Below, in pieces: positions 27,275 through 38,108 of a stretch of DNA of 64,000 nt. The stretch's first letter is position 1; each line of letters starts with the position of its first letter. The stretch comes from an uncultured Collinsella sp. GTDB lineage: Bacteria > Actinomycetota > Coriobacteriia > Coriobacteriales > Coriobacteriaceae. A program made the translations under genes and the position numbers. The stretch is from NCBI GenBank assembly GCA_900757495.1, contig CAAENX010000021.1, positions 62,001-126,000 of the forward strand, in the 5' to 3' direction. The notes under the pieces are model-generated. The model had not been told where the DNA came from. It searched no databases and saw only the letters and a program-made list of their open reading frames with translations.

Positions 27275-28195
27275 CTACACGCGCAGGTAGCGGCGCATGG
27301 CTATGGCAGAACCAAAGAGACCGATAATCACACCGACCAGAATCAGCGCAGCATAGGTCACCAGGTAGTACTGCATCGGCAGGGCAAACGACATCCAGCC
27401 GATGCTCTCCTGCAAACGCGGAATCATCAGATTGCGCAGCAGCTCCAGAACGCCGATGGAAAGCAGCGAGCCCAAAATGGCCTGCAGTACGCCCTCGGTG
27501 ATAAACGGGCCGCGAATGAAGCCGTTGCTGGCGCCGACCAGACGCATAATCGCAATCTCACGACGACGCGCCGTGATGGACAGGCGAATCGTGTTGTTGA
27601 TGAAGATGAATGCGATAAAGGTCAAAAGGCCAACGAGCACCACGGCGGCGATGCGGATGTAGTTGGTCACCTGGAACAGGCGGCTCACTTCCTCTTGGCC
27701 GTACAGCACGCTCGCGTTGACGTCGCCGTCATCCGCGATCTTCTGGAAGTCGGCGTTCTTCTTGAGCTTCTGGGCCGTGCTCTCGACCTTGGACGGATCG
27801 TCCATCTCAATTGCAAACGAAGCCGGCAGCGGGTTCTGGCCATCGAGCGCGCTCATGGTGGCGTCGGCGTTGCCCGACATCTTGCTCGTATACTCGGCCA
27901 GCGCGTCGTCCTTGTCCTTGTACGTCACGGACTTGACGTTGCTCCACGTCTTGAGCTCAGCCTCAAAGGCCTGAACATCTGCCTGGTCGGCGTCATCGCT
28001 AATAAAGGCGTTGATGACGACCTGATCCTCGACGGTGCCGATCACGGAGTTCAGCATCGCGGAGCCCATGATGAACAGGCCGATGATAAACAGCGAAAGG
28101 AAGATCGTGATGACGGCGCCGAGCGAGGTAGTCCAGTTACGGAAGAAGTGACTGATTGCCTCTTTGAAGGAGTAGCCCACGTTAGTTGGTGCCAT
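27275..28195 (-). CDS. ftsX: Cell-division membrane protein FtsX
   Basis: 306 residues with the FtsX plan: one N-terminal helix (about 24-46), an extracellular domain of about 120 residues (acidic, VEDQVVINAFISDD onward), then three C-terminal helices with the cytoplasmic loop NTIRLSITARRREIAIMRLVGASNGFIRGPF. With FtsE it forms the ABC-type complex that activates peptidoglycan hydrolases at the septum. Its start overlaps the end of ftsE by 14 nt, so the two are translationally coupled. Confidence 0.95.
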   Translation of the reverse strand: MAPTNVGYSFKEAISHFFRNWTTSLGAVITIFLSLFIIGLFIMGSAMLNSVIGTVEDQVVINAFISDDADQADVQAFEAELKTWSNVKSVTYKDKDDALAEYTSKMSGNADATMSALDGQNPLPASFAIEMDDPSKVESTAQKLKKNADFQKIADDGDVNASVLYGQEEVSRLFQVTNYIRIAAVVLVGLLTFIAFIFINNTIRLSITARRREIAIMRLVGASNGFIRGPFITEGVLQAILGSLLSIGVLELLRNLMIPRLQESIGWMSFALPMQYYLVTYAALILVGVIIGLFGSAIAMRRYLRV

Positions 28196-29402
28196 AGTTG
28201 CCGTAACCTCCCCTCTCCTGGTCGCGGATAACGTGGCCGCCCTCGAGGGCGATCACGCGACGGTGCATGCTATCGACCATCTCGCGGTCGTGCGTGGCGA
28301 CGATCACGGTGGTGCCGGTGCGGTTAATACGCTCGAGCAGCTTCATGATGCCCAGCGAGATCGCCGGGTCGAGGTTACCCGTGGGCTCGTCGCAGATCAG
28401 CAGCGGCGGACGGTTGACCATAGCGCGGGCGACGGCGACGCGCTGCTGCTCGCCACCGGAAAGCTGGTCGGGCAGCGAGTCCATCTGATCGGCCAGACCG
28501 ACCAGACGCAGCACCTCCGGCACCTGGCTGCGAATGACGCCCTTGGGCTTGCCGATGCACTGCAGGGCAAACGCCACGTTTTCGTAGGCGGTCTTTTGCG
28601 GCAGAAGCTTAAAGTCCTGGAACACGGCGCCAATCTGGCGGCGCAGGAACGGAACCTTGCGGTTCTTGATCTTCATGAGGTCCTGACCGGCAACCAAGAT
28701 GCGGCCGCTCGTCGGCTTGACGTCGCGGTTGAGCGTCGACAGCAGCGTGGTCTTACCCGAGCCGGAATGACCGACCAGGAAGACGAACTCGCCCGGATAG
28801 ATCTCGATGTTGATGTCGTCGAGTGCAGGCTTGTTGGGCTGTGCCGGATAGATCTTGGTGACATGCTCCATAAGGATGACGGGCTCGACACCGGCCTGCT
28901 TGGCCATCTTCTTGCGGCTGGCTTGCGGATCGATGGGCGCAAACACCGACGTAAAATCGGGGTTGTTGAGCGCGTTATCGAGGCTTGCGACCTCGGCGGC
29001 CTGATCGCTCTCGACCACCGGGGCAGCAGGCTGCGTGGGATCGGGAATAGCGGCAAAGAGACCGGACTGCGCAGGCTGAGGAACCGGCGTCGCAGGGGCC
29101 ATGGGGTCGGGAATGCCGGCCATGGTAGGCTGCGGCGTGGCGGCGCCAGCCTGAGGCTGCTCCACGCGAGCGGTCACGGCCTGAACGGGCTCAAAACCCG
29201 CCGTGCCGGAAAGCGCGACATCGCTGGTGGGATTGTAGGCAAAGGGATCGGATGCCGGCTGTGCCTGATCTGCCGGCTGAGCGGGGGCCTGAGCAACAGG
29301 CTGGCCCTCTGAATCCGGAGTGGCGAAACGACTGCCCTGGACGCCCGTCTGCGTCTTGGGGGCATCATCGCCCGCACCGGAGGTACGGAAGTGGTTACCC
29401 AC
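28182..29402 (-). CDS. ftsE: FtsE-type ABC ATPase with long N-terminal extension
   Basis: 406 residues against the usual 220-230. Residues 174-406 are a normal FtsE: Walker A GHSGSGKTT (211-219), LSGGEQQR signature, Walker B LLICDEPTGNLD and the switch His in VATHD. Residues 1-172 are low-complexity, rich in Ala, Pro, Gln and Asp, with two similar phrases (AGIPDPMAPATP, AAIPDPTQPAAP) and no domain I recognise. The start is a GTG at 29402 with AAGGAG 5 nt away; the internal Met166 has no good ribosome site, so the extension is probably translated. Powers FtsX in cell division. Confidence 0.92.
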   Translation of the reverse strand: MGNHFRTSGAGDDAPKTQTGVQGSRFATPDSEGQPVAQAPAQPADQAQPASDPFAYNPTSDVALSGTAGFEPVQAVTARVEQPQAGAATPQPTMAGIPDPMAPATPVPQPAQSGLFAAIPDPTQPAAPVVESDQAAEVASLDNALNNPDFTSVFAPIDPQASRKKMAKQAGVEPVILMEHVTKIYPAQPNKPALDDINIEIYPGEFVFLVGHSGSGKTTLLSTLNRDVKPTSGRILVAGQDLMKIKNRKVPFLRRQIGAVFQDFKLLPQKTAYENVAFALQCIGKPKGVIRSQVPEVLRLVGLADQMDSLPDQLSGGEQQRVAVARAMVNRPPLLICDEPTGNLDPAISLGIMKLLERINRTGTTVIVATHDREMVDSMHRRVIALEGGHVIRDQERGGYGNYGTN

Positions 29403-29690
29403 TGGTGCTCCTTATCGTCGTGCGTTTAAACTACATGAGCGCTTTGTATTTTAGCAGCATTAGCTTTGCTGCACATAAGAAGCATGGCGGGCTTTGGGAT
29501 CCCACCGGCCGGGCGCAGGGTTACCTCCCAAATCGTCCTCGCGCATGGCCTGCGGCTACTATGGGGCCGACGCACCAACTTGAGATGCTGCGCATACAAA
29601 GTTGGAAGGGTCTGAATTGCACTTTGTTGGGATGGGCCCGTTTCCCCATGGGAACCTTGCTTGGCAGGACTCTATTTTAAATTCAGCATA
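29403..29690. other. Intergenic region upstream of ftsE, no gene seen
   Basis: About 290 bp. A TAAAAT box on the minus strand (29448-29453) could be the ftsE -10, without a good -35. A CAACTT/AAGTTG dyad lies at 29577-29604. No coding frame or known RNA recognised. Confidence 0.5.
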
Positions 29691-29722
29691 AACAGGGGCG
29701 CCCTCTTTGAGGACGCCCCTGT
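29691..29722 (-). terminator. Transketolase operon terminator
   Basis: AACAGGGGCG and CGCCCCTGTT arms form a perfect 10-bp stem, 47 bp past the stop of the C-terminal transketolase gene; the T-tract after it is short (TTTA). Confidence 0.75.
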
Positions 29723-29769
29723 TCTGGCTTGTTTGCGGTTGTCAACGCGACACTTTGCCTCGTCTTGCC

Positions 29770-30711
29770 TTATGCCAAGAACTCCTTGGTGGTCGCCACG
29801 ATGTTGGCGGCGTCCAGGCCATACTTGTGCAAGAGCTCGGCGCCCGGGCCGGACTCGCCAAAGGTATCGTTGACGCCGATCTTCTTGAGCGGCGTCGGGC
29901 ACTGCTCGCACAGGACGTCGGCAACGGCGCTGCCCAGGCCACCGATCACAGAGTGCTCCTCGACGGTCACGACGTGGCCGGTCTTGGTGGCGCTCTTGAC
30001 GATCAGATCGGCATCGATGGGCTTGATGGTGTGCATGTTGATGACCTCGGCGTCGATGCCCTCGGCAGCGAGCTGCTCGGCGGCCTCGAGAGCCTCGCCG
30101 ACCATCAGGCCGCAGGCGATGATGGTCACATCGGCGCCCTCGCGCATGACAATGCCCTTACCCAACTCGAACTTGTAGGTCTCGGGGTCGTTGATAACCG
30201 GCGAGGCCAAACGGGCGAAGCGCATGTACACCGGACCGTCGCACTCGTAGGCGGCGCGCGTCACGGCGCGGGCCTCCACGTCGTCGGCGGGAACAATTAC
30301 GGTCATGCCGGGGATGACGCGCATGAGGGCGATATCCTCGCAGCACTGGTGCGTGGCGCCGTCCTCGCCCACCGAGATGCCGGCGTGCGTGGCACCGATC
30401 TTAACGTTGAGGTGCGGGTAGCCGATGGAGTTGCGGACCTGCTCAAAGGCGCGACCGGCAGCGAACATGGCAAAGGTACTCGCGAAGGCAACACGACCAG
30501 TGGTCGCGATACCGGCGGCGACGCCCATCAGGTTGCTCTCGGCAATGCCCACATCGAAGAAGCGGTCGGGGCAAGCGGCCTTAAACTTACCGGTCTGCGT
30601 GGCGGCGGCCAGGTCGGCGTCGAGGACCACAAAGTCATCGTGCTCGTTGGCGAGCTCGACGAGGGCCTCGCCGTAGCTTACACGCGTGGCGATTTTCTTG
30701 ACGTCTGCCAT
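29770..30711 (-). CDS. Transketolase, C-terminal subunit
   Basis: 313 residues from the ATG at 30711. Holds the pyrimidine-binding and C-terminal domains of transketolase: FDVGIAESNLMGVAAGIA (with the catalytic Glu that activates thiamine diphosphate), GATHAGISVGEDGATHQ, and the closing domain DVTIIACG...GHVVTVEEHSVIGGLGS. Must pair with the adjacent N-terminal subunit to make an active enzyme of the non-oxidative pentose phosphate pathway. One base separates it from the upstream subunit stop, so coupling is tight. Confidence 0.95.
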   Translation of the reverse strand: MADVKKIATRVSYGEALVELANEHDDFVVLDADLAAATQTGKFKAACPDRFFDVGIAESNLMGVAAGIATTGRVAFASTFAMFAAGRAFEQVRNSIGYPHLNVKIGATHAGISVGEDGATHQCCEDIALMRVIPGMTVIVPADDVEARAVTRAAYECDGPVYMRFARLASPVINDPETYKFELGKGIVMREGADVTIIACGLMVGEALEAAEQLAAEGIDAEVINMHTIKPIDADLIVKSATKTGHVVTVEEHSVIGGLGSAVADVLCEQCPTPLKKIGVNDTFGESGPGAELLHKYGLDAANIVATTKEFLA

Positions 30712-30712
30712 C

Positions 30713-31543
30713 CTAGAGCTCCTCTCCGGCGGCCGTGAGCTCTGCCATGGCCTGCTCAAACTGTTCATCGTTGGGGGCCTTGCCGTGCCAGCCAACCTGG
30801 TTCTCCATAAAGGACACGCCCTTGCCCTTTGTGGTCTCGGCGATAATGGCGGTCGGCTGCCCCTTGGTGGCGCGAGCCTCGGCAAAGGCGGCGCGGATCT
30901 GGTCGAAGTCGTTGCCGTCGGCGAGCTCAACCACGTGGAACTTGAACGCGCGGAACTTGTCGGCGAGCGGCATGGGGTCGTTGACCTCCTCGACGGGACC
31001 GTCAATCTGAAGGCCGTTGTGGTCGACGATCACGCAGAGGTTATCGAGCTGCTGGTTGCCGGCAAACATGGCGGCCTCCCAGACCTGGCCCTCCTCGCTC
31101 TCGCCATCACCCAGCAGGGCGTACGTGCGATAAGTATCGCCCCAGTGCTTGGCGGCAACGGCCATGCCCACGGCGGCGGAAATGCCCTGGCCGAGCGAGC
31201 CGGTGGACATGTCGACGCCCGGGGTGTCGTTCATGTTGGGGTGACCCTGCAGGTGGCTGCCGATGTGGCGCAGCGTCTCAAGATCCTCCTTGGGGAAGAA
31301 CCCGCGCTCGGCGAGCACGGCGTACAGGCCCGGAGCGCAATGGCCCTTGGAGAGCACAAAACGGTCGCGATCGGCCTTGCGGGGATCGGACGGGTCGACG
31401 TTCATTTCCTCAAAGTACAGATAGGTCATGATGTCGGCAGCACCGAGCGAACCGCCCGGATGGCCGGACTTGGCAGCGTGCACGCCGGTGACGATGCCCT
31501 TCCTTACCTCGTTGGCAACCTTTTTGAGCTCTTCGTCGCTCAT
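30713..31543 (-). CDS. Transketolase, N-terminal subunit
   Basis: 276 residues forming the diphosphate-binding half: KSGHPGGSLGAADIM (26-40), LSKGHCAPGLYA, TGSLGQGIS and the thiamine diphosphate/Mg2+ motif GDGESEEGQVWEA...VDHNGLQIDG. Split transketolases of this kind are common in Firmicutes, archaea and Coriobacteriia. AAAGGAAGG stands before the ATG. First gene of a two-gene operon; I could not identify its promoter in the 207-bp gap upstream. Confidence 0.95.
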   Translation of the reverse strand: MSDEELKKVANEVRKGIVTGVHAAKSGHPGGSLGAADIMTYLYFEEMNVDPSDPRKADRDRFVLSKGHCAPGLYAVLAERGFFPKEDLETLRHIGSHLQGHPNMNDTPGVDMSTGSLGQGISAAVGMAVAAKHWGDTYRTYALLGDGESEEGQVWEAAMFAGNQQLDNLCVIVDHNGLQIDGPVEEVNDPMPLADKFRAFKFHVVELADGNDFDQIRAAFAEARATKGQPTAIIAETTKGKGVSFMENQVGWHGKAPNDEQFEQAMAELTAAGEEL

Positions 31544-31750
31544 TGTGCCTTCCTTTCATCCTCTTTAGACAAGATGCGCACGGCACCGAAGGTAATCCCA
31601 ACACAGCCGCAATGCACGTACGTCATTCATTATGCTGGAAACTGATGGCTTTACCAGAGTTTTTATCATTATTTGAACAATTTAGCAGGCAGAACCGCTG
31701 ATGAAACGGTTTATCAATGTGAACGTCTTTTGGATGGAACGCGGTCGCCC

Positions 31751-32641
31751 CTACGCGCTAATGTCCTTGAATCCCTCGCCGAAGGCTTCCGTAACGTCAG
31801 CGACCGTCACAATGGCGTGAGGATCGCGCTCGCGCACGATCGTCTTAAGGGTATTGAGCTCTCGACGGCTCACGATGACCATGATCACCGGCTTCTCGGC
31901 ACCCGAATACATGCCAGTCGCCTTAAACTTGGTACAACCACGACCCAGGCCATACATAATATCGGCAGCGATATCAGGGAACTTGTCCGAGATGATGAGT
32001 ACCATACGGCGTTTGTTGCCACCATCGACCACGGCATCGATCACGTAGCCGCTAATGACCATCGAAAGGCCTGCATATAGTGCATTTTCGATTGAAAAGA
32101 CCGGAGCCGACAGCGCACATACGGCAACATCGATCGCCATGACGGTCGAGCCCACGGGCAGCGAGGTATTACGCGAGATGATTTGGCCAATCGTGTCCGA
32201 GCCGCCGGTGTTGGCGCCGGCGCGCAGCACCATGCCATAACCGATGCCCGTGATGATGCCGCCCCACATAGCGGGCAGCATCAGATCGGCATGTGCCAGC
32301 GGCGCCACAAACGGAGCGAACAGGTCGGTGAAAAAGCCCAGCAGCACAAAGCCCGTCGCCGTCTGCACCACGTAGAACATGCCGCCCTCGCGCATAACGA
32401 CCAGCAGCAGCAAGGCGTTCATCACGATCGTCTGAATACCAACGGGAAGCGATAGATCGCGCGATGCGCCGACCGCCTGGATAATGGTGGCAAGGCCCGT
32501 AACACCACCGGCAGCAAGGCCGTTGGGAATCAAAAACAGGTCGGTCGCAATAGCGGCCAGAGCGCACCCCAACATAATCTGGGGCAGGTCGTGGAAGAAG
32601 TTCATCGAAAGAATGCGCTTAATGTCCAGACGATATGCCAT
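31751..32641 (-). CDS. YitT-family membrane protein (DUF161/DUF2179)
   Basis: 296 residues from the ATG at 32641 with GGGAGG upstream. About six N-terminal membrane helices with the internally repeated pattern GCALAAIATDLFLIPNGLAAGG and GYGMVLRAGANTGGSD, then a cytoplasmic DUF2179 domain of about 80 residues (GGNKRRMVLIISDKFPDIA onward). Family members are widespread and of unknown transport role. A terminator hairpin abuts the ribosome binding site, so expression may be controlled by read-through. Confidence 0.9.
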   Translation of the reverse strand: MAYRLDIKRILSMNFFHDLPQIMLGCALAAIATDLFLIPNGLAAGGVTGLATIIQAVGASRDLSLPVGIQTIVMNALLLLVVMREGGMFYVVQTATGFVLLGFFTDLFAPFVAPLAHADLMLPAMWGGIITGIGYGMVLRAGANTGGSDTIGQIISRNTSLPVGSTVMAIDVAVCALSAPVFSIENALYAGLSMVISGYVIDAVVDGGNKRRMVLIISDKFPDIAADIMYGLGRGCTKFKATGMYSGAEKPVIMVIVSRRELNTLKTIVRERDPHAIVTVADVTEAFGEGFKDISA

Positions 32642-32653
32642 GCTGCCTCCCTC

Positions 32654-32681
32654 AAAAAAGCGCACCCAAACGGATGCGCTT
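32654..32681 (-). terminator. Intrinsic terminator abutting the yitT-like ribosome site
   Basis: On the minus strand AAGCGCA and TGCGCTT form a 7-bp stem with a 10-nt loop, then TTTTTT. The T-run ends 3 bases before GGGAGG, 13 bp before the yitT-like ATG. It is about 125 bp after prfB, so it ends prfB transcripts, or attenuates transcripts that start between the two genes. Confidence 0.8.
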
Positions 32682-32806
32682 CGAACTTCTTGCTGTATTC
32701 GATTCTACCGATTCGCCGGACAAAAACCACCCCTGCGCAGGGTTTATTCCGGATACAAACCCGTCCAACCGTTGGGCTTAGCATCGGCTTGAAGCCACCC
32801 GATGTT

Positions 32807-33954
32807 TTAGATCTCCGAGCCTTCTGCATCGGCGTTGCCGGTGGCCCAGCGATGATAGCCAATAACAAACGGGTCCAGGTCGCCATCGTCAAGAACGGCC
32901 TCGACATTGCTGGTCTCCACACCCGAGCGCAGATCCTTGACCATCTGGTACGGGTAGAGCACGTAGCTGCGAATCTGGTTGCCAAAACCGATCGTGGTTT
33001 TGGGTCCGCGAATCTCATCGAGCGCCTCGGCGCGCTTCTCGAGCTCAATCTCGTACAGGCGAGCCTTGAGGATCTGCATGCACGCGGCCTTGTTCTGGAT
33101 CTGGCTGCGCTCGTTTTGGCAGGTAACCACAATGCCACTGGGAAAATGCGTCACGCGCACGGCGGAGTCGGTGGTGTTAACGCCCTGACCGCCCGGGCCG
33201 CTCGCGTGGTACACGTCCACGCGGATGTCATCGGGACTGATCTCGATGTCGATATCATCGGGTAGCACGGGGATGACCTCGACGCCAGCGAACGTGGTCT
33301 GGCGGCGCTTCTTGTCGTCGGTGGGGCTAATTCGTACCAGGCGGTGCACACCGGCCTCGGCGCGCAGCATGCCAAATGCGTCCTTGCCCTCGACGGTAAA
33401 GGTCGCGCGGTCGATGCCGATGACCTCAGCAGCGGGGCAGTCGTTAATCGTGACCTTCCAGCCGCGACGCTGGCAGTACTTCATGTACATCTTAAAGAGC
33501 ATGAAGGTCCAGTCCTGGGCCTCCAGACCACCCTGTCCGGGCTTGATGGTCACAATGGCATCGCCGTGATCGAACTCACCGGTAAACCAGCTCGAAAGCT
33601 CAAGCTCATCGATGGCACGGGCCAGGCGCTCAGCCGTGGCTGTAGCCTCCTCGCGAAGGGCGGCGGCATCGGGGTCATCCCCCATCTCCTCGGCAAGCTC
33701 CAGCGCGGCGCGGGCATCGGAAAGCTCGCCGCGCGCGTTGTCCACGGCGGCGATATCTTCCTTGGTGCGCGCGATTTCCTCCATGGTGGCACGGGCGGCG
33801 TCGGCATCATCCCAAAAGCCGGGGGCCACGCTTTTGGCCTCGAGCTCGGTCACGCGCGTGCGCTTTTCGTCCAAGTGGAGATACGACTCGACCTCGCCGA
33901 GCCGGTCCGCAAACGCGTCCAGCTCGGCGGGCGTTACCTCTAAAGCCTCAGCCA

Positions 33955-33955
<1 letters not shown>
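32807..33955 (-). CDS. prfB: Peptide chain release factor 2, variant SPT tripeptide
   Basis: 382 residues. Recognises stop codons and releases the peptide. The catalytic loop GPGGQGVNTTDSAVR (GGQ at 255-257) is intact. The codon-reading tripeptide, SPF in standard RF2, reads Ser210-Pro211-Thr212 (VRISPTDDKKRRQTTF; bases 33320-33328). The whole length is open in one frame: the UGA frameshift site that autoregulates most prfB genes is absent (SYLHLDEKR at 24-32). Its ATG overlaps the secA stop as TAATG. RF2 identity rests on the overall alignment to the family. Confidence 0.95.
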
Positions 33956-36762
<2,807 letters not shown>

Positions 36763-36892
36763 GTGGTTTTCCTTTTTGGCCATCGCCCGCGGCATGAAAC
36801 CTTGGACGAGTTAAACACAGATAAATGTACTTTAGCCAAACAAGGCGCCGCCTATGCGGTCGACCTCAACCGCCACGTAATAACTACGACCA

Positions 36893-36926
36893 ACCTGCCA
36901 AAAAGGGACAGGTCCGTTTGCACCAA
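36893..36926. repeat. Repeat C copy
   Basis: Bases 36893-36913 are identical to 24848-24868, and GGGACAGGT is followed by TTTGCACCA as in the copies near 4515 and 43451. It lies between secA and the rpmE terminator. Confidence 0.7.
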
Positions 36927-36931
36927 TAAAA

Positions 36932-36970
36932 GAAAAGGGCCGCGCGCCCAGATGGATACGCGGCCCTTTA
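36932..36970 (-). terminator. rpmE terminator
   Basis: On the minus strand AAAGGGCCGCG pairs with CGCGGCCCTTTT around a 14-nt loop, followed by CTTTT. It ends the rpmE transcript upstream of secA, which therefore needs its own promoter. Confidence 0.85.
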
Positions 36971-37003
36971 GCCATGAATGCGAGTGTTTGCTCGGCGAGC
37001 TAT

Positions 37004-37417
37004 TTACTCAGCAGCCTCGGTGGTCTCGGCCTCGGCAGCGGCCTCCTCGACGGGAGCCTCGGCAGCCTGCTTGGCAGCCTCCTCGGCAAACTTAGCGGCA
37101 CGCTTAGCCTTCTCGGCAGCCTTAGCCTCAGCGGCGGCCTTGCGAGCGGCCTCGGCCTCAGCAGCCTTGGCGGCCTTGGCAGCCTTGGCCTCCTCGGCCT
37201 TCTTGAGCTGAGCGGCAGCGGCGCCACCGAACTTGTCGGCGAAGCGCTGGACGCGTCCACCGGTGTCGACGAACTTCTGCTGGCCGGTGTAGAACGGGTG
37301 GCACTCGTTGCAAAGCTCGACCTTCATCTCGGACACGGTTGCGTGCGTCTTGAAGGTGTTGCCGCAGGAGCACGTCACCGTGCACTCGACATACTGGGGA
37401 TGGATACCCTGCTTCAT
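37004..37417 (-). CDS. rpmE: Ribosomal protein L31, zinc type, with long C-terminal tail
   Basis: 137 residues. The first ~70 are a normal zinc-binding L31 (CSCG at 16-19, CNEC at 36-39, FYTGQQKFVDTGGRVQRF). The remaining ~67 are a low-complexity Ala/Lys/Glu tail with a helical, coiled-coil-like pattern (KAAKAAKAAEAEAARKAAAE) ending acidic. AAGGAG precedes the ATG. prfA, often next to rpmE in Gram-positive bacteria, is not here; secA follows. Confidence 0.95.
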   Translation of the reverse strand: MKQGIHPQYVECTVTCSCGNTFKTHATVSEMKVELCNECHPFYTGQQKFVDTGGRVQRFADKFGGAAAAQLKKAEEAKAAKAAKAAEAEAARKAAAEAKAAEKAKRAAKFAEEAAKQAAEAPVEEAAAEAETTEAAE

Positions 37418-37743
37418 GGTAGGACTCCTTATTGGTCAGGCGCTGGTTACCGATCAGCGCATAAGGCGTCTTGGTTTCCGACCAAGACAACAAACTCGGC
37501 TATGGTACCACGACGTCGAGCGTCCCACAAAAGGTTCACGGTCTTTGCGCTGTGCATCGCGCCCAAGACGCAGCAGACGACACGACGAATCGCGGCAAAC
37601 GGGCGCCTTTGCCCCTTCTCCCATGTTGCAGACGTGTAACGCCGCAGCAAAGGTGCCCCTTTTGGCGCCAGACAGGTACAATGATGAACACTGTACCGTA
37701 GCGGAGCGCCCCCGCGCGCCGCAACCACGCGAAAGGGTTTCCC
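37418..37743. other. Divergent promoter region between rpmE and the ACT gene
   Basis: 326 bp without a supported gene. TACAAT at 37677-37682 could be the -10 for the plus-strand ACT gene (62 bp before its ATG), but no clear -35 is seen. The rpmE promoter must also lie here. Confidence 0.45.
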
Positions 37744-38031
37744 ATGGCCGAGATCTCGTCCTCCCGCATCGTCATCACCGTCCTTGGCAAGAACCGCCCC
37801 GGCATCGTCGCCGGCGTCACCCGTGTTCTGGGCGAGGCCAACGTCGACATCCGCGACATCACGCAGTCCATTATCGAGGGCATCTTCACCATGACCATGC
37901 TGGCCGACACCGCCGAGTCCAAGCTCGACTTCGCCGAGCTGCAGAAGGCCCTGGCCGAGGCAGGCGAGCTTTCGGGCGTCAACGTGTCCATTCAGCGCGA
38001 GGACGTCTTTAACTTTATGTACCGCCTGTAG
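37744..38031 (+). CDS. ACT domain protein (UPF0237 type)
   Basis: 95 residues forming one ACT fold (VITVLGKNRPGIVAGVTRVLGEANVDIRDITQ), the usual amino-acid-sensing module. Free-standing UPF0237 proteins normally precede a UPF0210 (PFL-like) gene; here the next gene is citrate synthase, 77 bp on. Ligand unknown, possibly a regulator of the neighbouring enzyme. GAAAGGG lies before the ATG. Confidence 0.9.
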   Translation: MAEISSSRIVITVLGKNRPGIVAGVTRVLGEANVDIRDITQSIIEGIFTMTMLADTAESKLDFAELQKALAEAGELSGVNVSIQREDVFNFMYRL

Positions 38032-38108
38032 CGAACAAGCCGCTCGGGGCAGCTTGACGTCATATCGTCCAAGCGCGCGACCCCAAAGCGGACAGGAGAG
38101 GAGCGCGC

